A DNA stretch of 35,935 bases, from contig JAGVNY010000101.1 in assembly GCA_020053015.1 (NCBI GenBank), forward strand, positions 1-35,935, written 5' to 3'. Made by a program: the position numbers and the translations under genes. Shown piece after piece: positions 8,320-16,286 of this stretch. The notes beneath the pieces were generated by a model, which was not told the DNA's origin, searched no databases, and saw nothing but the letters and a program-made list of their open reading frames with translations. Each line of letters opens with the position of its first letter. Within the stretch, counting starts at the first letter, position 1. The DNA comes from Candidatus Zixiibacteriota bacterium (GTDB lineage Bacteria; Zixibacteria; MSB-5A5; JAABVY01; JAHJOQ01).

Positions 8320-8500
8320 GTTCGGGCAGGTCTTGCGATACGCGATCAGCGGATCGTGTGACCTGCCCGCAACGGGCAGCGAAAGTGCCGGGTCACACGC
8401 TCCCGACTTCGTCGGGGTCGCAAGACCCGTCGCAATTCCCGATGCGCGCCAGGGTCTTACGACAGCACCTTCTTCCGGAATGCCAACCAGCAGCAGCCGC
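8320..8500. repeat. Module-A interspersed palindromic repeat, copy 1
   Basis: The 312-bp gap between radA and mlaF holds a highly structured element. Its core is CGGGCAGGTC (8323-8332) paired with GACCTGCCCG (8360-8369). GTGTGACC and GGTCACAC then form an outer pair, and CCCGACTTCGTCGGG is a 6-bp stem with a three-base loop. GGGTCGCAAGACCC follows. The core and the GTCGCAAGACCC block recur at 24817-24926, and the core recurs with one stem mismatch at 35594-35642. All three copies are intergenic. No open frame runs through it in a convincing way. Confidence 0.75.
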
Positions 8501-8540
8501 TCAGCCACTGTATGCACACACCGAATCATCAACCAGCATC

Positions 8541-9263
8541 CTATCTGTGCGATAGAAACTCCACAACCAGAGGATCCTGTGATGCACTGATTTCATCGGG
8601 TGTGCCCACGAATCGTATCTTGCCTTCACTCAGCATCGCCATTCTGTCTGCAATCTTAAACGCCGAACGCATGTCATGAGTCACCGCGATAGATGTGATT
8701 TTCAGCCGCTCCTGAAGCCTCAAGATAAGCTCATTGATAGTGTCAGCGATCACAGGATCAAGTCCTGTGGTCGGCTCGTCATACAGGACTATGGCGGGGT
8801 CCATGCAGATCGCGCGCGCGAGGCCGACACGCTTGCGCATTCCTCCCGACAGTTCAGCCGGGTACATGTCCTCCGTGCCAGACAGTCCAACGAGCTCGAG
8901 CTTGCTTGCGACGATCTCGCGCTTCTCGGTCTCGGAAGCTGATGTGTGTTCAGTCAGTCCAAGAGAGACATTCTCATAAACCGTCATCGAATCAAAGAGA
9001 GCAGCAGACTGAAACAACATTCCGAAACTCCGCCTGACGCGATACAGCTCGTGTTTGGGGAGCGACGTGATTTCTGTTCCGTTTACGAAGACCTTTCCAC
9101 TGTCCGGAGAGAGAAGCCCGATAATGTGCTTGAGCAACACGCTCTTTCCGCAGCCCGATGCTCCGAGGATGACCATGACCTCGCCGTCTCTTACTTCGAG
9201 GTCAACTCCCCGGAGGACCGCTTTGTTTTCGAAGCTTATGTGAATATCCTCGATCCTGATCAT
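8541..9263 (-). CDS. mlaF: ABC transporter ATP-binding protein, MlaF type
   Basis: ATPase of an Mla-type phospholipid transporter that moves lipids between inner and outer membrane. It has 240 residues. Walker A GASGCGKS is at 34-41, the Q-loop in FGMLFQSAALFDSMTVYENV, the signature LSGGMRKRVGLARAI, Walker B IVLYDEPTTGLDP and the switch His in SIAVTHDM. The LFQSAALFDSMTV stretch and the MRKR signature are characteristic of the MlaF branch. It lies 37 bp after mlaE on the same strand. No substrate-binding mlaD follows: downstream is a repeat and then radA. Confidence 0.92.
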   Translation of the reverse strand: MIRIEDIHISFENKAVLRGVDLEVRDGEVMVILGASGCGKSVLLKHIIGLLSPDSGKVFVNGTEITSLPKHELYRVRRSFGMLFQSAALFDSMTVYENVSLGLTEHTSASETEKREIVASKLELVGLSGTEDMYPAELSGGMRKRVGLARAICMDPAIVLYDEPTTGLDPVIADTINELILRLQERLKITSIAVTHDMRSAFKIADRMAMLSEGKIRFVGTPDEISASQDPLVVEFLSHR

Positions 9264-9300
9264 ATATCCTTGATCGCGGGCTGCGTTTTCTCCGAACGTT

Positions 9301-10074
9301 CTACACGCTGAACAGCAGGGTTGCCATAACGAAGTCAGATACCAACACCAGCACGGAAGCCGTCACGACTGCGCGAGTAGTTGCAATTCCAACTCCCTCG
9401 GCTCCGCCATGTGCTTTGAACCCGTGGAAGCAGCCGAGTATAGCTATCAATCCGCCAAACACAACCGCCTTCATCATGCCTGAGGTCACGTCGGACACCT
9501 CGAAGAACATCTTCATGCCGTTAAAGAACGTCTCCGGTTCTACATCGACGAAGAATATGGCCACCGCTGCCGCGCCGAGAATGGCGATGATATCGGCAAA
9601 CACAATCAAGATAGGCAACATAATCATGCCCGAAATCACGCGCGGCGTCACGAGATAGCCTACGGGATCGATCGCAAGCGTCTCCATCGCGTCGATTTGT
9701 TCGGTGACGCGCATAGTACCGAGCTCGGCAGCGATCGCAGCCCCGACTCGACCTGCTACGACAAGCGCCGTCAGGACCGGAGAAAGCTCGATGAAGATGG
9801 CCTTCGAGACTGCCGTTCCGAGGTACCTCAGAGGCACATATCCCTGAAACTGGTAAGCCGCCTGCCATGAGGAGACCGCGCCCGAGAAGATCGAGGTCAG
9901 CAAGATGAGCGGTAAAGAGTTGACGCCCATCAGAAGCATTTGGTCGGAGAGCAGCTTGCCGTGGCGAAACTGCGATGGCAACGACTTGAGAACGCCGATT
10001 GCCATGACGAAGACGCCGCCAAGATCAAGAAGGAAAGTGTAGAAGAGTCTCCCTAAGTACCTGAATAGGTTCAA
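9301..10074 (-). CDS. mlaE: MlaE-type ABC transporter permease
   Basis: Integral inner-membrane permease of the MlaE/YrbE family (257 residues) that pairs with the adjacent ATPase. Family landmarks include VNSLPLILLTSIFSGAVSSW, the GTMRVTEQIDAMETLAIDPV block contacting the ATPase, YLVTPRVISGMIMLPILIV, and a glycine-rich CFHGFKAHGGAEGVGIATT near the end. Several hydrophobic helices are evident. The start codon overlaps the dnaB stop by four bases (ATGA), so its translation is coupled to the helicase gene upstream. Confidence 0.93.
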   Translation of the reverse strand: MNLFRYLGRLFYTFLLDLGGVFVMAIGVLKSLPSQFRHGKLLSDQMLLMGVNSLPLILLTSIFSGAVSSWQAAYQFQGYVPLRYLGTAVSKAIFIELSPVLTALVVAGRVGAAIAAELGTMRVTEQIDAMETLAIDPVGYLVTPRVISGMIMLPILIVFADIIAILGAAAVAIFFVDVEPETFFNGMKMFFEVSDVTSGMMKAVVFGGLIAILGCFHGFKAHGGAEGVGIATTRAVVTASVLVLVSDFVMATLLFSV

Positions 10075-11480
10075 AACGGCACATCTCCCGACTGATCGTC
10101 CGTGTAGATTCCTGCCGGCTCTTCCTGTCTGGCCTCTCGATTGACAAACTGGATGTAGTCTTTGAGAAAGAGCAGCTTGACCGTCCCCGTCGGGCCGTTG
10201 CGCTGCTTCGCAATCAACAGTTCTGCGAGACCCTGCTTATCTGGCGGACAGCCTTCCGGCGTGCGCTCAAGGTAATATTCCTCGCGATAGACGAACATTA
10301 CGAGGTCGGCATCCTGCTCAATTGCGCCTGACTCTCTCAGGTCGGCAAGCTGCGGTCTGCGGTCTCCTCCGCGCATCTCCGGAGCGCGAGAAAGCTGAGA
10401 GCATGCTACTACTGGGACGCGGAGGTCTTTGGCAAGTGCCTTGAGAGATCGCGATATCTCAGAGATTTCTTGCTGACGATTTTCCTGAGACCTCGCCGAC
10501 TGCATCATCTGCATATAGTCGATCACTATGACGCCGACGTCCTCTTTCGCCTTCAGTCGACGTGCCTTTGAACGCAGTTCCGGAATTCTGATATTCGCGG
10601 AATCATCGATGAACACGGGCGCCTCGCTCAGGAACCCGACTGCGGTTGATAGTCGTTCATAGTCCTCATTCGCGAGGGTTCCCGCACGCAGCCGGAACGG
10701 ACTGATATGCGCCTTGGCACAGAGCATTCGCTGTGCGATCTGATTCGCGGACATCTCGAGAGAGAATATCCCGACAGCCTTGCGCATCTCCATAGCCACA
10801 TGGGCACAGATGTTCAGAGCAAAAGCTGTCTTGCCCATTGATGGCCGCCCGGCAATTACTATGAACTCCCCGTCTTGGAACCCAGTCGTCATCTGATCCA
10901 GCTCGTAGAAACCGGTCGGAATCCCGACCAAGCCGCCTTTCCGCTGGCGATAGTTCTCTATCTCGTCGAAGGTCTTGGGCAGGATGCTCGAGATCGATAC
11001 AAAACCCTCTCCCAGACGACGTTGGCTGATTTTGAATATGGAGCTCTCGGCGTCATTGAGTATTTCTTCCGCGCCACCTTCAGCTTCACCGGCATTCTGG
11101 GATATTTCCTCGGCGGCAAGTTTCAATTTCCTCAGCAGATACTTATCATAAATGATCTGGGAGTGCGGCACCACGTTGGCGGATGTCGACACAACCGAAA
11201 GAAGCTCGGTGAGCGCCTCAAGACCTCCGATCTTATCGAGCTGATCCTTACGCTTCAGCCGATCAGCTACCGTCACGAGATCTATCGGAACGGCATCATT
11301 ATAGAGCTCCATCGCAGCTCCGAAGACGATGCCGTGCCTGCCATCAAAGAAACACTCCGGCTCCAGCATCTCAGCGGCGTCATGGATGGCGTCGCGGTAG
11401 TTGAGGATTGCGCTCAGCACTGCGCGCTCAGCCTCAATGGAGTGAGGAGGTACCCGAGGCTGGCCTGCTTTTTCGGACAT
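10071..11480 (-). CDS. dnaB: Replicative DNA helicase DnaB
   Basis: Hexameric helicase that unwinds DNA at the replication fork; 469 residues, normal length. The N-terminal primase-interacting domain begins PPHSIEAERAVLSAIL, and the RecA-like domain carries Walker A GRPSMGKT at 211-218. Further motifs are VGIFSLEMSANQIAQRM, VIVIDYMQMM, VPVVACSQLSR and RRPQLADLRESGAIEQDAD. The ATG at 11480 has AAGGA upstream. No intein or insertion is seen. It is the first gene of a run dnaB-mlaE-mlaF and is divergent from the plus-strand cluster beginning at 11721. Confidence 0.97.
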   Translation of the reverse strand: MSEKAGQPRVPPHSIEAERAVLSAILNYRDAIHDAAEMLEPECFFDGRHGIVFGAAMELYNDAVPIDLVTVADRLKRKDQLDKIGGLEALTELLSVVSTSANVVPHSQIIYDKYLLRKLKLAAEEISQNAGEAEGGAEEILNDAESSIFKISQRRLGEGFVSISSILPKTFDEIENYRQRKGGLVGIPTGFYELDQMTTGFQDGEFIVIAGRPSMGKTAFALNICAHVAMEMRKAVGIFSLEMSANQIAQRMLCAKAHISPFRLRAGTLANEDYERLSTAVGFLSEAPVFIDDSANIRIPELRSKARRLKAKEDVGVIVIDYMQMMQSARSQENRQQEISEISRSLKALAKDLRVPVVACSQLSRAPEMRGGDRRPQLADLRESGAIEQDADLVMFVYREEYYLERTPEGCPPDKQGLAELLIAKQRNGPTGTVKLLFLKDYIQFVNREARQEEPAGIYTDDQSGDVPF

Positions 11481-11571
11481 TATTGCGTCCTTGCGTTACC
11501 TAAGTCCTTGGTTGCAGATCAAGCGACAATACTGCAACTGCCCGCGAATCGCGTTGCCGCTTTTCTTCGAA

Positions 11572-11600
11572 ACGATAATACAATCGGGACAGTAAGTCAA
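11572..11600 (-). promoter_or_regulatory. Candidate sigma-70-like promoter for dnaB
   Basis: On the minus strand, TTGACT (11600-11595) and TATCGT (11577-11572) are separated by 17 bases, about 90 bp before the dnaB start. The 240-bp divergent gap must contain promoters for both directions. The match is modest and the organism's promoter consensus is unknown. Confidence 0.28.
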
Positions 11601-11720
11601 CCTGACTAACTTCGGACCGATTATTCACGATATTTCTGATCCTGCCGATAACTGGATAGGGTATCGCCTCCGGGTCGGACAGGCAAGTCTATTATAGCGA
11701 CCCGACAAATCGAGGAGATC

Positions 11721-13172
11721 GTGCAAGACGCCTCTACCGAAATCCGGTTGCAGAAGTCTCCGGTTACCGCAGATGAGTCCACAGGCTGCGGCGTGTCTGA
11801 GAAGCAGTCTGACTGCAGCGTACTGTTCGTCAATTGGTACGTCGAAGACGACTCGATCCCAAGAGCAGACCTGTTTGACGGCTTCGAGCTGCAAATAGCA
11901 GCGGGGAATATCGTCTTTTTCGATCCGCTCGGGTTTGCCGCGGCCAACGGCATGCGCAGAAACAGCAGCGACATAGCGGAAGCCGAATACCAATCCATCA
12001 GCGAATCAGACTTCCGGCGTTATCTGGCAGGAGTCAAGCGAGCGACTCAGTTGTTCCAGAGCTTGCTCGACGGCGGTGGAATCCTTGTGCTCCGATCTCA
12101 GTTCCCGAACACTCAGCTGCGTATCAGAAAGAAAAGCTCTGTCGGAACCCAAACGTATACAGAATCTGTCGTTTCCCCGTTCTTCTGGATGGAGGACTTT
12201 CTCGGCAAGTTTTCGTTCCCTTACGCAAGCAAGAGCACGATAGAATTTGTCGACAGACACAATCCGCTCAGGAAGCTCCTCGGTCACGCACCTGTCAATT
12301 GCCTCCAGACTTTGAATACGATCGGAAAGGGCGAGATCGAAATCATCGCGACCACAGCATCCGCGCCGAAATCGCCTGCGATAGCCAAAATAAGCCCGGA
12401 GAACTCTCGCGGTCAAATCTACATTATCCCACAGTTCCTCGTTCGCAGGGAGCATGCCATTCTCGTCGACGCATTCAAGTCAATACTACTCAACAAGTCC
12501 TTCGGGATGGCCAAGCCAGCCTGGCTCGATGACTTCGCAGAGCGACTCGGCATCATCAATCCGTACAGGGCGAAGCTTGAAGAACTTGGCAAACAAATCG
12601 ACAAGCTCGAGCAAGAGCGCGACGAATTGCTGCAGAAGCTCGAGGAGACAATGCGACTTGTCGACCTGCTGGTCGAAACGGGAGAAGATTTGCAGTCAGC
12701 AGCTCGCGTGGGGCTCGAAACGGTCGGGTTCGACTGCTCGGAGAATGCTCCCGGAAGGCAGTCGAATAGCATTTTGGTTGTGGACAAGGGAAATGTGATA
12801 AGGCGGGCAATAGTCAGAATTGCTGCCAACGACTCTGGTCCGATACGAGTGCAGGAGATTCGAGAGCTTCAACAGGCCATAGATTCGAGCAATCTCAAGA
12901 ACAAGCCCAAAGGCATACTGATAGGCAACGCATCGCGGATGACCCCGCCAAAGGATAGACAGATTTGGTTCGATATGGAGTGCCAGACCGAAGCCAAACA
13001 GAGCGACATTTGCCTGATTCCCTCGTTCGAGTTCTACGCAGCCGCATGCTTCTGCCTTGCCAAAGCCGAATCGGACATCTACGACACGGTTAGATCGGCT
13101 GTGCGACGCGACATAATGGAGTGCGACGCAGTGTTCCAACTGAATCGCAAGCGATTTGGCGTCCGCATCTGA
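11721..13172 (+). CDS. Uncharacterised coiled-coil protein with a possible degenerate nuclease-like C-terminal domain
   Basis: I do not recognise the whole protein (483 residues, GTG start with GAGGAG just upstream). Residues 30-260 form an unassigned alpha/beta region with no signal peptide. Residues about 282-318 are charged and heptad-like (LEELGKQIDKLEQERDELLQ), a clear coiled coil. Residues about 322-440 (AARVGLETVGFDC, IRVQEIRELQQAI, KPKGILIGNASRMTPPKDR) follow the layout of archaeal and bacterial restriction-like domains in which a helix precedes an E-x-K strand and a final GILVGN strand. Here the strand that should carry the acidic-x-Lys pair reads RRAIVRIAAND, so catalysis is unlikely. 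It heads a five-gene plus-strand run. It could be a sensor or scaffold that keeps a nucleotide- or DNA-binding fold. Confidence 0.6.
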   Translation: MQDASTEIRLQKSPVTADESTGCGVSEKQSDCSVLFVNWYVEDDSIPRADLFDGFELQIAAGNIVFFDPLGFAAANGMRRNSSDIAEAEYQSISESDFRRYLAGVKRATQLFQSLLDGGGILVLRSQFPNTQLRIRKKSSVGTQTYTESVVSPFFWMEDFLGKFSFPYASKSTIEFVDRHNPLRKLLGHAPVNCLQTLNTIGKGEIEIIATTASAPKSPAIAKISPENSRGQIYIIPQFLVRREHAILVDAFKSILLNKSFGMAKPAWLDDFAERLGIINPYRAKLEELGKQIDKLEQERDELLQKLEETMRLVDLLVETGEDLQSAARVGLETVGFDCSENAPGRQSNSILVVDKGNVIRRAIVRIAANDSGPIRVQEIRELQQAIDSSNLKNKPKGILIGNASRMTPPKDRQIWFDMECQTEAKQSDICLIPSFEFYAAACFCLAKAESDIYDTVRSAVRRDIMECDAVFQLNRKRFGVRI

Positions 13173-13251
13173 CACGGGCGGATGACGCCAATCACTTCCG
13201 AGTACATTCCGCACTTGACCACCCACGCTGCAATTGCTTATCAATGTTCTC

Positions 13252-14073
13252 ATGATCGACGATTTCACTGAGTCAAATCGCGAGCTCTGGAACAAGCTGA
13301 CACCAGTCAACGCCGCCTCTCGATTCTATGATCTTGACGGGTTTCTCAATGGCGACTGCTCGTTGCAGCCTATCGAACTTGAGGAAGTCGGATCGGTCGC
13401 CGGCAAGAGTCTCCTTCATCTGCAGTGCCATTTTGGCATGGACACGCTGTCATGGGGTCGACTAGGCGCCAGAGTCACGGGGGTCGACTTCTCAGAAGAG
13501 GCTATTTCGCTCGCATATTCGCTCGCCGACAAATTGTCAATGAACACTGAGTTCATTTGCTCGGACATCTACGACTTGCGGAGCCGGCTGTCCGGTGAAT
13601 TCGACATTGTATTCACATCCGCTGGTGTGCTCTGCTGGCTGCAAGACATCCCTCGCTGGGCAGAAATAGCCGCGAGCTTCGTGAAACCGGGAGGGTTCCT
13701 TTACGTTCGTGAATTCCATCCATTTGCGTACATGTTCGACGACACGAACAACTCGCCCGTTCCAGTTCTTCGCCACCCCTACTTCCCGGCCGAGCAGCCA
13801 CTTCGATTCGAGGACCAAGGGAGTTATGCGAATCCTGAATCCGACATAAGAACTGTCAGTTATGAATGGTCCCACAGCCTTGCGGAGATTACCTGCGCTT
13901 TGATCGATGCGGGATTGACAATCGAGTTTCTGCATGAATTCCCGTTCAGCACTTATCCATCGCATCCCTTTCTTGAGAAGGCAGAAGACGGATCGTGGCA
14001 ATATGACAAGATCGATGGTGGTCTCCCGCTCATGTTCTCAATACGGGCGAGAAAGCGTTTACGGTCGAGATGA
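13252..14073 (+). CDS. Class I SAM-dependent methyltransferase
   Basis: Small-molecule or unassigned-substrate methyltransferase of about 273 residues. Motif I is unusual in form (LHLQCHFGMDTLSWGRLGA, about 55-73), followed by the acidic motif-II residue D79 in VTGVDFSEEA and post-motif segments FDIVFTSAGVLCWLQDI and VKPGGFLYVREFHPF. The ATG at 13252 (MIDDFTESNRELWNKL) is preferred to the TTG at 13234. LQCHFGMDTLSW with EFHP is a recurring subfamily signature among stand-alone methyltransferases. Its stop overlaps the start of the serine hydrolase gene (ATGA), so the two are co-translated; no substrate link is evident. Confidence 0.88.
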   Translation: MIDDFTESNRELWNKLTPVNAASRFYDLDGFLNGDCSLQPIELEEVGSVAGKSLLHLQCHFGMDTLSWGRLGARVTGVDFSEEAISLAYSLADKLSMNTEFICSDIYDLRSRLSGEFDIVFTSAGVLCWLQDIPRWAEIAASFVKPGGFLYVREFHPFAYMFDDTNNSPVPVLRHPYFPAEQPLRFEDQGSYANPESDIRTVSYEWSHSLAEITCALIDAGLTIEFLHEFPFSTYPSHPFLEKAEDGSWQYDKIDGGLPLMFSIRARKRLRSR

Positions 14074-15788
14074 CAAAAGGTGAGGTTCTTCAAAGGGTAG
14101 TTGCGCGCTCAATCAGAAACATCCTCCTCTGGCAGCTGACAATTCTGGCTGTGTGCCCAATCTCATCAGGGCGCTCACTGGTCGAGCAAAAGCTCGACGA
14201 ATACCTTGTCGCAGCTACAAACGTCTGGAGATTCCAGGGAGCGGTGCTGGTGGCGAAAGAAGGCAAGGTCATTCTGAGAAGAGGCTACGGCATGGCCAAC
14301 AGAGAGGTCGGAGTATCCAACACGCCAGAGACGAAATTCTTCATCGGATCGATTACAAAACAATTCACTGCGGCCGCGATTCTGCTTCTACAACAGGATG
14401 GTCTGCTGAATGTCATGGACCCCATTAGCATGCATCTTCCAGATTACCCGGGTGATGCAGGCTCGCGAATCAAGCTCCATCACCTGCTCACTCACACATC
14501 GGGGATCCCGGACTACACCCAGACACCGTCGGTTATGCTTAAGCGCACGACAGCGCTGTCGCAGACCGATCTTCTCAGGATATTCGATCAGCAACCTCTC
14601 GAGTATGAGCCCGGTACTCAGTTCCACTACAGCAATTCGGGATACATTGTGCTCGGTGCGATCATTGAGCGCGTTTCAGGGCAATCCTACGAAGCGTTTC
14701 TCCATCACAGACTGCTGAAGCCACTGAAGATGCTCAACAGCGGCTATGCACGGCGAGAGATGGGGCTTCCGGATCGTGCCGACGGCTACACGCTCAATGA
14801 CGACCAGGGACTGATCAGGGCGCCACAGGTCGATCCGCCGTTGCTGCACTCAGCCGGAGCCCTGTACTCCACCGTGGACGATATGCTGCTGTGGGACAAG
14901 GCGCTCCGGGATCATAGCATTCTGGATAAGAAATACATTGAGGTTATGCTCGCTCCGTATACCGGATTCTACGGATACGGGTGGTTCATAGAGACACTGT
15001 ACGGACGTCGGCACACATTTCATGGCGGCTATCTCGATGGATTCAACACCACCTTTGACCGTTGGATCGATGACAACCTTTGCATAGTAGTGTTCAGCAA
15101 CGAAGATGAGGCGCCAGTCAAGAAGATTGCCAAAAATCTCGCAGCCATCATATTCGGGGAGCCTTACAATATCCCACAAATGAGGGTTGCTGCTGAGGCA
15201 GACTCTCTTCTGATTTCGGAATACACTGGAGTCTACGGAAAAGGAGTCGAGTCTCACGTAGTCTATACTCGCGACAAGTTTCTATTCGACAGACCTTATA
15301 ACGAGCCTGCTCGCAAGCTGCTTCCCTTCGCCGCGGATTCCTTCTTCGTGGAAACGGACAACACGATCACGCTGCTGTTTACAAGAGACGAAATGGAAAC
15401 AGTGGTCGGATGCGTTTTGGACGACGATGGAATGGGTGCATGTCTCGGCAAGCTCATCGGTCCTCAGGCAGACAGCATTTGGGTATACAGGCGCGCCATT
15501 GCCCTTGATCCGGATATCCTTGGTGGTTACGTTGGCAAATACAGGCTTGAAACGGGTGTGGAAGGTCTGGACTCAACTTTCTATGTCGAGATAGCGCTTC
15601 AACGAAACGGGCTGTCGGTTATCATAGGCGAGGGAGAAGCTGTGGATGTATTCCCATATACGCAGTCAGAGTTTTTCAACTACTCGGCCGATTTCCTCAT
15701 GCAATTCATTGCCGACAGCGCTGGTTCCGTCACTGCATGCAGACTGGAGCTTTCCGGTGCATCGGTGACGGCTTTCAAATTGAAATGA
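14070..15788 (+). CDS. Exported serine hydrolase, class C beta-lactamase/DD-peptidase fold
   Basis: Penicillin-binding-protein-like serine hydrolase of 572 residues. All three active-site motifs are present: S94-I-T-K97 (nucleophile and base), Y187-S-N189 and H318-G-G320. Supporting blocks are HHLLTHTSGIPDY, PGTQFHYSNSGYIVLGAIIE and SAGALYSTVDDMLLW. A hydrophobic stretch at about 18-32 suggests a signal peptide or anchor, so it should act in the periplasm; a VC pair at its end is a poor lipobox. Residues about 350-572 form a C-terminal beta-rich region common in family members. Substrates in this family include peptidoglycan peptides, D-amino-acid peptides and esters; none can be chosen here. 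Confidence 0.92.
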   Translation: MTKGEVLQRVVARSIRNILLWQLTILAVCPISSGRSLVEQKLDEYLVAATNVWRFQGAVLVAKEGKVILRRGYGMANREVGVSNTPETKFFIGSITKQFTAAAILLLQQDGLLNVMDPISMHLPDYPGDAGSRIKLHHLLTHTSGIPDYTQTPSVMLKRTTALSQTDLLRIFDQQPLEYEPGTQFHYSNSGYIVLGAIIERVSGQSYEAFLHHRLLKPLKMLNSGYARREMGLPDRADGYTLNDDQGLIRAPQVDPPLLHSAGALYSTVDDMLLWDKALRDHSILDKKYIEVMLAPYTGFYGYGWFIETLYGRRHTFHGGYLDGFNTTFDRWIDDNLCIVVFSNEDEAPVKKIAKNLAAIIFGEPYNIPQMRVAAEADSLLISEYTGVYGKGVESHVVYTRDKFLFDRPYNEPARKLLPFAADSFFVETDNTITLLFTRDEMETVVGCVLDDDGMGACLGKLIGPQADSIWVYRRAIALDPDILGGYVGKYRLETGVEGLDSTFYVEIALQRNGLSVIIGEGEAVDVFPYTQSEFFNYSADFLMQFIADSAGSVTACRLELSGASVTAFKLK

Positions 15789-15812
15789 TTCACACGGCAA
15801 AGGTCTGTGGTC

Positions 15813-16286
15813 ATGAACTGGGTTGACATGCTGGCTGAGTTTGCCTCAGAAGTGAGGGAGTCAAGCCTCAAACGGCTGCGAGCTGTTCCCATCGGGTTCG
15901 AGAACTGGCGCGTTCATCCCGACTCCATGAGCTTCGCAGACACCGCGAAGCACCTGATCGACTGCGATGAATGGCTCTTTGACAGGCTCGCCGGATCAAA
16001 CCCAGAGCCATTGCGGGGCCTGTCTGGATGCACTCACATAGCCGATAGACGGTCGTATGACAACCTGCTCGAAAACCTGGACTGCGTCGGACAGAGACGC
16101 CGCGATGCTATTTCGCGTCTCGACGACTCAGCGCTTTCCAGACTCGTACTCGACACACGCTTCGGCCGCGAAGTGACTGTGTGGTGGGTCATTGTGCGAG
16201 GCAACCTCGATCACGAAATACACCACAGAGGCCAGATCGCAGCTTGGCTGAGGATCATCCAAACCGGTGAGGGAAATAAGCAATGA
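15813..16286 (+). CDS. DinB-fold metal-binding protein
   Basis: Four-helix-bundle protein of the DinB/YfiT superfamily, about 157 residues. A three-histidine metal site is visible: H47 (DTAKHLIDCDEW) and H134 and H138 in the last helix (NLDHEIHHRGQIAAWLR). Members are thiol-dependent transferases or hydrolases, often in detoxification; the substrate is unknown. The ATG at 15813 has AAAGG 9 bases upstream; a GTG at 15807 is possible. The stop overlaps the next gene by ATGA, continuing the compact operon. Confidence 0.88.
   Translation: MNWVDMLAEFASEVRESSLKRLRAVPIGFENWRVHPDSMSFADTAKHLIDCDEWLFDRLAGSNPEPLRGLSGCTHIADRRSYDNLLENLDCVGQRRRDAISRLDDSALSRLVLDTRFGREVTVWWVIVRGNLDHEIHHRGQIAAWLRIIQTGEGNKQ

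Noticed and set aside
8320-8500. Possible riboswitch or small RNA at the structured region
   Set aside because: The same core occurs in unrelated gaps at 24.8 and 35.6 kb in differing gene contexts, so a dispersed repeat is the simpler reading. No known riboswitch core was recognised.
8057-8590. Plus-strand open frame of 177 codons across the radA-mlaF gap
   Set aside because: It is antisense to the N-terminal end of radA and the C-terminal end of mlaF and includes the structured repeat; no protein family is suggested.
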